A stretch of 64,000 bases of DNA from Pseudomonas serbica (GTDB taxonomy: Bacteria > Pseudomonadota > Gammaproteobacteria > Pseudomonadales > Pseudomonadaceae). Positions 54,808 to 63,352 of the stretch are shown one piece after another (position 1 is the first letter of the stretch; each line of letters starts with the position of its first letter). Under the pieces are notes generated by a model, which saw only the letters and a list, made by a program, of their open reading frames with translations, had not been told where the DNA came from and made no database searches. Both the position numbers and the translations under genes were made by a program. The stretch spans positions 62,001-126,000 of the forward strand of contig NZ_JAQIYM010000007.1 in the NCBI RefSeq assembly GCF_028823535.1, written 5' to 3'.

Positions 54808-56259
54808 TCAGGACACTATGTGATCAGCCGGTTTCAGGGTTCGGGTCAAACGGTGAAAGCTGAAACTGAACCCTGGAAACATGGCAATCACATGACCGCT
54901 CTTGCTTTGATACCAACTGTGGCAGCCTCCGGACTTCCACACCGTACGCTGCATTTCTCTATGTATCATTTCAGTGTAGGTACGTTCTGCCTCGGGGCGT
55001 ACTTCGATGCTGCGCAAACCGCATGCTTTTAACGTGCGAATGCAATCGAGGATGTAGTTCATCTGCGATTCGATGATGAACAGCGCCGAAGTATGGCCAA
55101 TACCGGTGTTCGGCCCGGTGACGATAAACAGGTTGGGAAAGGCCGGCAGGCTGGTGCCGAGGTAGGCCCTTGGGTACTGCGCCCAGATGTCTGAGAGGCG
55201 TATGCGGTTTTTACCGCTGACGGGGTAGGAAATGACCCCGTCGGTGGCGTCGTAACCGGTGGACCAGACGATCAGGTCCAGGTCGATGTGCTGGCCGTCC
55301 TGCATGACGATGCCGGTTTCATCGATGGCGGCGATGCCCTGTTCGCGGCTGTGCAATGTCACGTTAGGGCGACCCAGCGCGGGGTAAAGGGTGCTCGACA
55401 GAATCACCCGTTTACAGCCGATGGTGTAGTCCGGTGTCAGTTTGCGCCGCAGTTCGGCGTCCGGCACCTGGCGCTTGAGGAAGCGCAGGGCTTGGTATTG
55501 CACCATGCGGATGGCCGGTTTCGAGTATTTGAAGGCAATCACCCGGGTTTCAAATTGCCAGTAGATCATCCAGCGCAGCAGCTTGTAGGCCGGCTTGATT
55601 CCCAGCAACCAACGCTGGAAACGGCCGAAGGTGCGGTCAGCCCGAGGCAGCACCCAATGCGGCGTGCGCTGGAATACATGCAGGTGCTCGACGTCCGGGG
55701 CGATTGCCGGAATCACCTGGGCCGCACTGGCGCCACTGCCGACGATGGCGACACGCTTGTGCCGGTAATCGTAGGAATGATCCCAATTGTTGGTGTGAAA
55801 GGTTTTGCCTCCAAAACGCTCCTGCCCTTCGAAGTGCGGGACCACCGGTTGGCTCAAGGGCCCGGTGGCATTGATCAGGAATTGCGCATGAAAGGTGCCC
55901 TTGGCGGTGTGCACCACCCAGTGTTTTTGCACGTCGTCCCACTCGACGCGCTCGACATTGGCCTGCAGTTCCACCTTGTCCAGCAGGCCGAAGTGCTCCA
56001 CCACGTAACGGGTATAGCGGTGCAGTTCAGCCTGTTCGGCGAACATCTGTGTCCAGCGGTAGGGGGCGAACGACAGCGAATAGAGCGGCGAGGGCACGTC
56101 GACCGCGGCGCCCGGGTAGGTGTTCTGGCACCAGGTGCCGCCGAAGAAATCCCGCCGTTCCAGCAGGCGAAAGTCGGTGATGCCGGCCTTGAGCAAATTG
56201 ACCGCCGCGCACTGGCCGCCGAAACCGCTGCCGATGATCAGCACTTGAAAGGTCTGCAT
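54808..56259 (-). CDS. Baeyer-Villiger-type flavin monooxygenase
   Basis: 483 residues from the ATG at 56259, which has AGGAGG three bases before. Two Rossmann motifs are present, IIGSGFGGQCAA (FAD) and IVGSGASAAQV (NADPH). Between them the fingerprint FGGKTFHTNNWD fits FxGxxxHxxxW[PD]. Such enzymes turn ketones into esters. The following hydrolase gene could cleave the ester. The substrate is unknown. Confidence 0.88.
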   Translation of the reverse strand: MQTFQVLIIGSGFGGQCAAVNLLKAGITDFRLLERRDFFGGTWCQNTYPGAAVDVPSPLYSLSFAPYRWTQMFAEQAELHRYTRYVVEHFGLLDKVELQANVERVEWDDVQKHWVVHTAKGTFHAQFLINATGPLSQPVVPHFEGQERFGGKTFHTNNWDHSYDYRHKRVAIVGSGASAAQVIPAIAPDVEHLHVFQRTPHWVLPRADRTFGRFQRWLLGIKPAYKLLRWMIYWQFETRVIAFKYSKPAIRMVQYQALRFLKRQVPDAELRRKLTPDYTIGCKRVILSSTLYPALGRPNVTLHSREQGIAAIDETGIVMQDGQHIDLDLIVWSTGYDATDGVISYPVSGKNRIRLSDIWAQYPRAYLGTSLPAFPNLFIVTGPNTGIGHTSALFIIESQMNYILDCIRTLKACGLRSIEVRPEAERTYTEMIHREMQRTVWKSGGCHSWYQSKSGHVIAMFPGFSFSFHRLTRTLKPADHIVS

Positions 56260-56451
56260 GGGCCTCCTGTTCAACATCGAGAATCAATCCTTACCTTCAT
56301 GTATAGCCGTTTCTGCAGGCGTAACGATTTTGCTGGCGACGGGAGCTCGATCCGTCAGGCGGTGATGGCTATTTGATCTTGCCCTGTTAGACTTCGGGCA
56401 CACTTGCAATCCCGGTGTGAACAGGTTTCGTTCTGTGGTGCAGAGGTCCCA

Positions 56452-57537
56452 ATGGGAAAGAAGGGAGGAAAAGGACTTTCACTGGCCAGGAGGCTCTACA
56501 CATCGCGCGTCCTCGGCCTGGTGTTGGGGCTGATATGCGTGGGTGTGGCGATGTACCCGCTGGACCCGGCACCCTGGGTATGGGGGCTCATGCTGTTCAA
56601 CGGCCTGCTCTGGCCGCACCTGGCCTACCTGTGGGCGCGGCGCGCCAAGGCCGCTTATCACGCCGAACACCGCAACCTGTTGATCGACGCGTTCATGGGC
56701 GGCTTCTGGGTCGCCGCGATGCAATTCAATCCGCTGCCCAGTGCAACGACCATTTCCATGATGGCAATGAACAACGTGGCCATCGGCGGACTGCGCTTTC
56801 TGCTGGCGGGTACGGTCGCGCAGGTCCTCGGGATCGGCGTCGGCTGGTTGATCTTCACGCCGCTGTTCATCCCTGAAACAACCCAACTGCAGCTCTACGC
56901 CTGTTTGCCCCTGATGTGCTTTTACCCGCTGGCGCTGGGCTTGATCTGTTTTCGCCAGGCGCATACCCTCGGCCAGCAAAAGCGCGAGCTGTTGGCCCTG
57001 AGCCGTACCGACAGCCTGACCGGCCTGCTCAATCACGGCGCCTGGAAGGATCAGCTGGAAGTCGAGTTCCAGCGCTGCCAACGACAGCATCATGGCGGGG
57101 CCATCGCGCTGATCGACATTGACCACTTCAAAAGCATCAATGACACCTACGGCCATGTGGCCGGTGACATCGTGCTGCGCCAATTGAGCAAGATGCTCAA
57201 GCAGAACCTGCGGGCCACCGATGTGGCCGGGCGTTATGGTGGCGACGAGTTCTGCGTGATCCTTCCCGACCTGCCCCTGGGCAGCGCCGCCGCGGCCATG
57301 GACGCCCTGCGTGACCGCTTCGCAACCTTGGGCTACGAACAGAATCCGGCCCTGAAAGTCAGCCTGAGCATCGGCCTGGCGGCCTTCAACGCCCGCCACA
57401 GCGATGCGACCCTGTGGCTCAACGACGCTGACCAGGCGCTGTACGAGGCCAAGACCACGGGGCGCAATCGGGTTATCTGCTGCAGCAATGACCGGCCTCA
57501 TCGCCCATCTCTCGCGGCCGTACCCGATCAACTGTAG
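56452..57537 (+). CDS. Diguanylate cyclase with a MASE2 membrane domain
   Basis: 361 residues from the ATG at 56452 (GAGG upstream). The N-terminal half has several membrane segments of MASE2 type, as in E. coli DgcC (AdrA). The GGDEF domain starts SRTDSLTGLLNHGAW and has the active loop RYGGDEFCV. The inhibitory RxxD site appears as LRATD five or so residues earlier. It makes cyclic di-GMP, which promotes biofilm or exopolysaccharide. The 3' end lies in a 70-bp duplication with REP sequence. Confidence 0.9.
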   Translation: MGKKGGKGLSLARRLYTSRVLGLVLGLICVGVAMYPLDPAPWVWGLMLFNGLLWPHLAYLWARRAKAAYHAEHRNLLIDAFMGGFWVAAMQFNPLPSATTISMMAMNNVAIGGLRFLLAGTVAQVLGIGVGWLIFTPLFIPETTQLQLYACLPLMCFYPLALGLICFRQAHTLGQQKRELLALSRTDSLTGLLNHGAWKDQLEVEFQRCQRQHHGGAIALIDIDHFKSINDTYGHVAGDIVLRQLSKMLKQNLRATDVAGRYGGDEFCVILPDLPLGSAAAAMDALRDRFATLGYEQNPALKVSLSIGLAAFNARHSDATLWLNDADQALYEAKTTGRNRVICCSNDRPHRPSLAAVPDQL

Positions 57538-57632
57538 GAGCTGGCTTGCCAGCGAAGACGGCCTGATAGCCAATCCATTTCCCACGGCCGTACCCGATCC
57601 GCTGTAGGAGCTGGCTTGCCAGCGAAGGCGGC
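57515..57632. repeat. Two direct 48-bp units with REP arms (70-bp period)
   Basis: CGGCCGTACCCGATC, then CTGTAGGAGCTGGCTTGCCA and GCGAAG, occurs at 57515-57562 and again at 57585-57632. The first copy contains the last codons of the cyclase gene. The REP arm is part of the unit. Confidence 0.75.
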
Positions 57633-57649
57633 CTCACAGGCGACGAATA

Positions 57650-57900
57650 TCTTTCCGGTGTACATATGCATTCCTGCGGTAACAGCCACCAATGGTTTCG
57701 CCCTTACGGCGAGTCACTTGGAAAAACGGAACGCCGGCCAGCCCCACGTAACCATGGGCTCTTGCCCCTGGTGTTCGGTGCCTCGCCTAGGCTCGGCAAT
57801 CAAGATCAAAAGCCAGAGCCAGCTCAAAACCACTCGCTACTCACCCACGACGAGTTCCCACGTAAGAGCGTCGCAGCGATCAATACATGGCGCACAACTT
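57650..57900. other. Degenerate intergenic repeat-like sequence
   Basis: TGGTTTCGCCCTTACGGCGA, GTCACTT and later TTGCCCCTGGTGTTCGGTGC resemble a sequence I remember as dispersed in fluorescent pseudomonad genomes. Overlapping frames of about 113 codons have no ribosome site or plausible codon use. I find no gene. Confidence 0.4.
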
Positions 57901-57952
57901 TCCAAGACGTTTCCTACAACGTACCCTGTTGCCGCGTTTCGGCATCGACTCC

Positions 57953-58108
57953 TATAGTTCGGGTTCGCGGAAAACTCCGCGACCGACCTTGGCCGGTCGG
58001 AATCTGAAACGTAACAGCGCTGCATGTTTATGGCGGCTGTGCGCGGGACATCTTCGGGTGTGCCGGTCTTTCAGGTACCGGTCGGCCAACCCGCACACGG
58101 CTGCCACC
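57953..58108 (+). ncRNA. Structured RNA leader candidate upstream of the DUF6124-like gene
   Basis: Three consecutive stems can be drawn: TCGCGGA/TCCGCGA (57965-57982), CCGACC/GGTCGG (57983-58000), and a 16-pair stem joining 58032-58047 to 58090-58105 with one mismatch and two G-U pairs. The last encloses a smaller CCGGT/ACCGG hairpin. It ends about 50 nt before the next start codon. I recall related sequences in front of DUF3077/DUF6124 genes. Its function is unknown. Confidence 0.5.
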
Positions 58109-58158
58109 TTCATTTCGCTTGGCCGCGAATGGTGGTAGCTCAACCTGAAGTTACTCGT

Positions 58159-58461
58159 ATGTTTGACCAAGTCACGCCCCGTTACCTCCCCATCGACACC
58201 TACGACGCCGTTAACCCGGTGCTCTTCATCAATACCCACAAAGAACTCAGCGACATGGCGGCCTGCGCCATGCACCGTTTTACCGTAGTGCGCGACCTGG
58301 CGGACACCCTGTCCAGCCTCAATCTCAAAGATATTTCCGATTATGATCTGACGCGGGTGACCCGTGCCGTGCATCTGCTCATGCGCGAAGGTTGCGCCAT
58401 GCTGGATGTGATTCAGGCGAGGGCGTTGCAGCGGGAGGAGGGGTTCAAGACTACGGTCTGA
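58159..58461 (+). CDS. DUF6124/DUF3077-like small protein
   Basis: 100 residues from the ATG at 58159; in-frame GTGs slightly upstream are possible. It is helical with FINTHKELSDMAACAMHRFT and VTRAVHLLMREGCAMLDVIQ, as in a Pseudomonas-restricted family that often follows the structured leader seen here. Its role is unknown. It is convergent with the decarboxylase gene across a perfect hairpin. Confidence 0.65.
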   Translation: MFDQVTPRYLPIDTYDAVNPVLFINTHKELSDMAACAMHRFTVVRDLADTLSSLNLKDISDYDLTRVTRAVHLLMREGCAMLDVIQARALQREEGFKTTV

Positions 58462-58478
58462 CGGAAAACCCAACGGCC

Positions 58479-58547
58479 AAAGATCGCAGCCTGCGGCAGC
58501 TACAGGATAGGGTGGTCCCGATGTAGCTGCCGCAGGCTGCGATCTTT
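58479..58547. terminator. Perfect 26-bp inverted repeat between convergent genes
   Basis: Arms 58479-58504 and 58522-58547 are exact reverse complements (core GATCGCAGCCTGCGGCAGCT) around 17 nt. A and T runs at the outer ends suit a bidirectional terminator. A single arm of this motif also occurs at about 49969. Confidence 0.75.
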
Positions 58548-58559
58548 CAGCGTCGGCGT

Positions 58560-59429
58560 TTACTCCTTAACGTGCATGAACTCTTCCGCCCAACGGATAT
58601 ATTCCTCCGGCTGGGTGTAGGTATGCGTCAGTTCGGTCGCGCTCAGGTCCGATGCCTGGGTGAATATCTGGCGTTGTTCGCGCAGGCTGTCGTACGTTGC
58701 CTTGATCGCGGCGAAGTAGGCGCCGTGGCCGTCGATGACGACGCGCACGCCCAGTTCGGCCAGGCGTTTGTCGTCACGCAACAACGGATTGCCGTAGGTC
58801 ACCAGCATCAGTGGCACGCTCAGGTGCTCGGCGATTTGTTCGAGGTGGTCGAAATCCTTCACCCCAACCATGCAGATGCCGTCCGCACCGGCGGCCTGGT
58901 ATTGCTTGGTGCGGCTGATGATCTCCTGGACCGGCAGGATACCTGCGTGGGTCCGGGCGATGATCGCCATTTCCTTGTCGCAGCGGGCTTCCAGTGCCGC
59001 GCGAATCTTGCCGACTCCTTCGGCGACCGTGATCAGGTCGGTGGACTTGCGGCCAAATTGGGCCGGCAGCAAGGTGTCTTCGATGGTCAGGGCGGCCACA
59101 CCGGCTCGTTCCAGTTCGACGATGGTGCGCATGACGTTGAGCGCGTTGCCGTAGCCGTGGTCGGCGTCGGCGATCACCGGCAATTGGGCGACGCGGCCGA
59201 TGCGAGTGGCCTGTTCGGCAAACTCGCTGAGGGTGATCAAGGCAAAGTCAGGGGCGCCCAGGACTTGCAAGGACGCGACCGAGCCACCGAGGATCCCCAC
59301 TTCGAAACCCAGGTCCGCGGCGATGCGTGCCGACATCGGGTCGAACACCGACGCGGTGTGATAGCAGGTGTTTGACGCGAACAGTTGACGAAAATTGCGG
59401 CGCAAATCTTGATGAGAAAGCCTGGACAT
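58560..59429 (-). CDS. Isocitrate lyase/PEP mutase-family protein, oxaloacetate decarboxylase-like
   Basis: 289 residues. TIM-barrel features are [50 protein letters not shown] and LTIEDTLLP. The flexible-loop Cys of lyases is absent, as in the Pseudomonas oxaloacetate decarboxylase (PA4872-type), which converts oxaloacetate to pyruvate and carbon dioxide. It is separated by 167 bp from the acyltransferase pair upstream. Confidence 0.87.
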   Translation of the reverse strand: MSRLSHQDLRRNFRQLFASNTCYHTASVFDPMSARIAADLGFEVGILGGSVASLQVLGAPDFALITLSEFAEQATRIGRVAQLPVIADADHGYGNALNVMRTIVELERAGVAALTIEDTLLPAQFGRKSTDLITVAEGVGKIRAALEARCDKEMAIIARTHAGILPVQEIISRTKQYQAAGADGICMVGVKDFDHLEQIAEHLSVPLMLVTYGNPLLRDDKRLAELGVRVVIDGHGAYFAAIKATYDSLREQRQIFTQASDLSATELTHTYTQPEEYIRWAEEFMHVKE

Positions 59430-59596
59430 ATGAGTTCCACCAATGGAAATGGAAGGGCTTGAGCAAAAGTGTCAACGCCGAAGAAGTGAAAGGCTATCAC
59501 GGGGGCAAGTCTTGAATGATGACGAATTTAGCGCTTTTACGGCCAAAGGCGTCGATCTTGAGGCGAGGCAGGGTTCGTTCAGGCGGTCACGGCATG

Positions 59597-60610
59597 TCAC
59601 TGTCGATTGGGCAGCGGCACCGCACGCACCGAGTCGCCGGGTTGCAGCTGCAGGCGTTTGGCGGTGAGACGGTCCACCAGCAGGCTGTTGCCCGTCAGGC
59701 GCGCCGGGGCGGCGGTGATGCGACAGTTTTCCAGGCGGCGATTGTGGATCAGCCAGATCGGTGCCTGGTCGTCCGGGGTGTCGATGACCAATGACAGATG
59801 TTGACTGTCGCGCACGGTTCGAATGGTCGAAAGCGGCGCTTCGATGACCGGGCCTGCGTCGAAGATGTCGATGTAGCCCTGATGAGAGAATCCTTCAGCC
59901 GTAAGGATTTTCAGTGCCGGCTCGGCATCGGGGTGCGGCTTGCCGATCACGGCCTGGGCCTGTTCGGTGAGCAGGCAGGCGTAGAGCGGTTGCCGTGGCA
60001 TCAGCTCGGCGATGAACGCTTTGTTGCCCAGCCCCGACAAATGATCGGCATGACTGAAATCCATCTTGAAAAAGTGCCGGCCCACGCTGTCCCAGAACGG
60101 TGAGCAACCTTTTTCGTCGGCACTGCCGCGCAGCTCGGCGATCAGTTTCTCGCCGAACAGGTGCGGGAACTCCGCCGCCAGCAACAAGCGACCCAGCGAG
60201 AGCAGGCGGCCGTTACTGCCCCGGCGTTGATCGGGACGCAGGAACAGCGTGCAGAGTTCCGATTGACCGGTCATTTCATTGTTGAGGAACAGGGTCGGGA
60301 TTTGTCGCGAAATACCCAGGTTGGGTGAAGCATTGACCGTCAGCCCGACCCGATAGTTGTACCAGGGCTCGCGCAGGCCGATCGCTGCGCTGATGGCGCT
60401 GACGCCGAGCACTTGCTGGTCGTCGTCTTCAAGGACAAACAGGTAATCGGCATCGGCGCGTTCGACCTGTTCGGCGAAGGTTCTTTTGACCCAGCGCAAG
60501 CGGTGGGTCAGGCGCTCTTCATCGACCAGCGGTGTCAGGCCGCGACCGGCCAGGCGTGCCAGCGCCAGCAAGGCGGGCAGGTCGGTCACCTGGACCGGGC
60601 GCAGAATCAT
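59597..60610 (-). CDS. Arginine N-succinyltransferase-like protein, AruG-type paralogue
   Basis: 337 residues from the ATG at 60610. AstA-family features are ILRPVQVTDLPALLALARLA, LCTLFLRPDQRRGSNGRLLS, CSPFWDSVGRHFFKMDF and FDAGPVIEAPLSTIRTVRD. AruF/AruG form a heteromeric enzyme that succinylates arginine and ornithine. This gene follows its AruF-like partner by 55 bp, but aruC, aruD, aruB and aruE are not adjacent, so this may be a second set with another substrate. Confidence 0.82.
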   Translation of the reverse strand: MILRPVQVTDLPALLALARLAGRGLTPLVDEERLTHRLRWVKRTFAEQVERADADYLFVLEDDDQQVLGVSAISAAIGLREPWYNYRVGLTVNASPNLGISRQIPTLFLNNEMTGQSELCTLFLRPDQRRGSNGRLLSLGRLLLAAEFPHLFGEKLIAELRGSADEKGCSPFWDSVGRHFFKMDFSHADHLSGLGNKAFIAELMPRQPLYACLLTEQAQAVIGKPHPDAEPALKILTAEGFSHQGYIDIFDAGPVIEAPLSTIRTVRDSQHLSLVIDTPDDQAPIWLIHNRRLENCRITAAPARLTGNSLLVDRLTAKRLQLQPGDSVRAVPLPNRQ

Positions 60611-60665
60611 GCTGGCGCGCCTTGTGTGCGGCCGTTCGGGCGTTGTCGACACTGGCGTGTTCTGC

Positions 60666-61682
60666 TCACAGGGCGATCAGCCGGATGCTGCTGCCTTCGG
60701 TGACCTGCAGCGCCTGGCACATCTCGCCGTCCAGCCCCAGCGGTTGACCTGCGCGGTAGTCGAGATCGGCGACGATGGCGCGAAAGTGCCCAAGCGAATC
60801 ATTGCTGACCAGGTAGCGGCCGCGGGCATCGATGGACGAAACGGCCAACACCTCGGCGGTCTGGCTCTGCGCGATGGAACGAATGTCGCCGGTGCGTGCC
60901 TGCAGCGTCGGGCCGCCATCGAACAGGTCGACATAACCGTTGGTTTCGAATCCTTCGCGCTCAAGGATATCGAAAGCTTCCTGGCCGTCGGGGTGGATGC
61001 GCCCGATGCAGTCTTGCGCGGCCTGGGGCAGCATCGGCACGTAGATCGGGTATTGCGGCATCAGGTGGGCGAGGAACGTCCGGCTTTCCAGGCCGCAGAG
61101 CCGCTCGGCCTCAACGTAGGATAGGTCGAAGAAGTGCTTGCCCACAGCGTCCCAGAAGGGTGAGTGGCCGTTATCGGTGCTGTAGCCGACGATTTCGCTG
61201 ATCACCGCGTCGGCAAAGCGTTGCGCATGGGCGGCAATGAACAGCAGGCGCGCCCGCGACAACAATTCTGAGTGCGGCGTGCGCACCCGCGCCGAATCGA
61301 TATGGAAGCCGCGTAGCAAGGTGTGCCCGTTGAGGTCATGGCACAGCGACAGTGCAGGCACGCCGTGCTCGATGTTCAGCTCGCGCGAGGCACTGGTGAA
61401 AGGGCGGTTGCGCAGGCTGTAGAAAGGTTCGCTGAAACCGGCCGTGGCGACGATTTCCGAGCAGCCCAAAAGGCGCCGGTCTGCCTGGTCTTCCAGGACG
61501 AAAAAGTAATTCTGCGGGCCGGGACTCTCGACGTTCTGTTGCAGTGACATGCAGGCGTCGAGAATCCTGTCGCGCAAGCGTGCGCTGTCATCGGGCAAGG
61601 ACGTGACGCCCACCAGGCTTTCGCGGGCCAATCGCTGCAACTGGGGCAGGTCGGTTAGTTGCACGGTGCGCAAGACCAGCAT
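60666..61682 (-). CDS. Arginine N-succinyltransferase-like protein, AruF-type paralogue
   Basis: 338 residues. VLRTVQLTDLPQLQRLARES, VGVTSLPDDSARLRDRILD, HSPFWDAVGKHFFDLSYVEA, ERLCGLESRTFLAHLMPQYP and LFDGGPTLQARTGDIRSIAQ align with AruF, though many positions differ from the Pseudomonas protein I remember. It is the first gene of a two-gene unit with the AruG-like gene. No arginine-catabolic genes or regulator lie beside it. Confidence 0.83.
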   Translation of the reverse strand: MLVLRTVQLTDLPQLQRLARESLVGVTSLPDDSARLRDRILDACMSLQQNVESPGPQNYFFVLEDQADRRLLGCSEIVATAGFSEPFYSLRNRPFTSASRELNIEHGVPALSLCHDLNGHTLLRGFHIDSARVRTPHSELLSRARLLFIAAHAQRFADAVISEIVGYSTDNGHSPFWDAVGKHFFDLSYVEAERLCGLESRTFLAHLMPQYPIYVPMLPQAAQDCIGRIHPDGQEAFDILEREGFETNGYVDLFDGGPTLQARTGDIRSIAQSQTAEVLAVSSIDARGRYLVSNDSLGHFRAIVADLDYRAGQPLGLDGEMCQALQVTEGSSIRLIAL

Positions 61683-62024
61683 GGGTGCACTCCTGTATCA
61701 AAGGGCTCGGTGACCGGCCTTCGCATGAGGGCATCCCGGCTCCTGCTGGATGAGGTGTATCGTTAATCCGTTGAAAACAGTATTTCTATAAGGCGCACTA
61801 CATGTCTAGTTAATTTTGACGGGACATTTCCCCGGTCGAACAGGCAGGAAAAGGCTGTCAGCGGCAGATGAAGGGGATGTTGAATAATCGTGTAGGGCAC
61901 CGCCCTCGGAGCGCGTTTGAATCGTTGAAATGTCACCCCCTGAGGATCTTTCTTACGGCACAATTGGGCAATGACTGACGGTCAGGTGCCGATTTTCCTT
62001 TCTATCCATAGAGTGATTTTTTTC
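61683..62024. other. 342-bp region between divergent genes
   Basis: It must contain the promoters of the AruF-like gene (left) and of the phosphatase-cobF unit (right). I see no gene, strong repeat or operator. An ATG at 61971 could extend the phosphatase by 18 residues. Confidence 0.45.
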
Positions 62025-62597
62025 GTGCAGGCGACCCGTTTGACCCTGATCTGCCACGCTCGAACCCTTGCACAGAAACTGGCGCGCTTTCCTGCGGACG
62101 AACCCCTGGAGATGGACTGGCAAGCGGCGCGGGGTTCCCGAGGCGCTCGCTTCAAGGAGGCCTCGCGCGTGTTGTGCGGTCCGGAGTTGCGCACCCGACA
62201 GACTGCGGAGCTTTTCGGCAAGCGCCTGGAAATTGTCATGGCCCTGCGCGATTGCGACTTTGGCGATTGGCGTGGCGTACGAATCAACGAGTTACAGAAA
62301 AACCAGCCCGATTCACTGCAGGCCTGGCTCGCCGACCCGCGCTCGGCGCCCCACGGCGGCGAGTCGGTGGCGCAACTCGGCGAGCGAGTCGCCGCCTGGA
62401 TGAAAACCCTGGAAGCGTTGCCCGGCCATGTGGTTGCCGTGACCCATCCATTCGTCATGCGTGGCGCATTGATGCAGGTACTGAAGGGGTCGGCATTCAA
62501 CCTGATCGATGTCGAGCCGCTGTCGATGATAGAACTGCAGTTTCATGGTTGCTGGCGGCTGCGGCTGCCCGGCAGCGATAACGAGGGGATGTCATGA
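62025..62597 (+). CDS. Histidine phosphatase-superfamily protein with CHA in place of RHG
   Basis: 190 residues if GTG at 62025 is the start, which places the motif close to the N-terminus as in the family; an ATG at 61971 is the alternative. The phosphatase core is LTLICHARTLAQ, LCGPELRTRQTAEL, DCDFGDWRGV, PHGGESVAQLGERV and AVTHPFVMRGAL. The usual LxRHG reads LICHA: the catalytic His is kept and the first Arg is Cys. It overlaps cobF by 4 bp. A CobC-like role in cobalamin synthesis is suggested by position. Confidence 0.8.
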   Translation: MQATRLTLICHARTLAQKLARFPADEPLEMDWQAARGSRGARFKEASRVLCGPELRTRQTAELFGKRLEIVMALRDCDFGDWRGVRINELQKNQPDSLQAWLADPRSAPHGGESVAQLGERVAAWMKTLEALPGHVVAVTHPFVMRGALMQVLKGSAFNLIDVEPLSMIELQFHGCWRLRLPGSDNEGMS

Positions 62598-63352
62598 TGA
62601 AAAAACTATTGGTCATCGGCATCGGCGCCGGCAACCCCGACTACATTACCCTGCAGGCCGTGAAGGCGCTGAACCGGGTCGATGTGTTTTTCATCATGGA
62701 CAAGGGCCAGGACAAGGACAAGCTGATTGACCTGCGCCGCGAACTCTGCGAACGCCACATCACCGATCCGCACTACCGCTTTGTCGACGCCCAATGCCCG
62801 GAGCGCGAGCGCGGCGAGGTGGACTACAAGACCAGCGTCGATGCGTTGAACCTGGTCAAGCAGCAAACCTTCGAGCGCCTGATCAACGAGGAACTGGCGC
62901 CCGACCAGTGCGGCGGTTTCCTGGTGTGGGGCGACCCGGCGTTGTATGACAGCACCATACGCATCCTGCAGGCGATCCTGGCTTCGGGCCGCTGTGCTTT
63001 CGAGTTCGAGGTGATTCCCGGCATCACCAGCGTCCAGGCGCTGGCCGCGCAGCACAAGGTGCCCCTCAATCAAATCGGCCGCTCGGTGGAGATCACCACC
63101 GGCCGGCGCCTGGCAGCGGGGCAGGTGGGCGATGCCGACAGTCTGGTGGTGATGCTCGATGCCCAGGATGCCTACCATCATGTGGCCGATCAGCAGACGC
63201 AGATCTACTGGGGCGCCTACCTGGGCACCCCGGATGAAATCCTCATCAGCGGCAAACTCGAGGACGTGGCGCAGCAGATCGAGCGGGTGCGCAAGGCGGC
63301 CCGGCAGGCCAATGGCTGGATCATGGACACCTATCTATTGCGCAAGCCCTGA
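62594..63352 (+). CDS. cobF: Precorrin-6A synthase (deacetylating)
   Basis: 252 residues. A tetrapyrrole methylase with IGIGAGNPDYITLQAVKALN (SAM site), FLVWGDPALYDSTIRIL, the motif VIPGITSVQALAAQHKVPLN and IYWGAYLGTPDEILISG. CobF methylates C1 of precorrin-5 and removes the acetyl unit in aerobic cobalamin synthesis. It is translationally coupled to the phosphatase-like gene. No other cob gene is in the window. The next gene overlaps its end in the opposite direction by 18 bp. Confidence 0.93.
   Translation: MMKKLLVIGIGAGNPDYITLQAVKALNRVDVFFIMDKGQDKDKLIDLRRELCERHITDPHYRFVDAQCPERERGEVDYKTSVDALNLVKQQTFERLINEELAPDQCGGFLVWGDPALYDSTIRILQAILASGRCAFEFEVIPGITSVQALAAQHKVPLNQIGRSVEITTGRRLAAGQVGDADSLVVMLDAQDAYHHVADQQTQIYWGAYLGTPDEILISGKLEDVAQQIERVRKAARQANGWIMDTYLLRKP

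Noticed and set aside
57515..57632. Possible CRISPR-like direct repeats
   Set aside because: Only two units, with a REP arm inside and coding sequence in the first. There are no spacers of regular size and no cas genes.
57616..58007. Overlapping 113-codon frames after the diguanylate cyclase
   Set aside because: They run through repeat-like and structured-RNA sequence in two frames at once. Neither has a ribosome site or recognisable protein.
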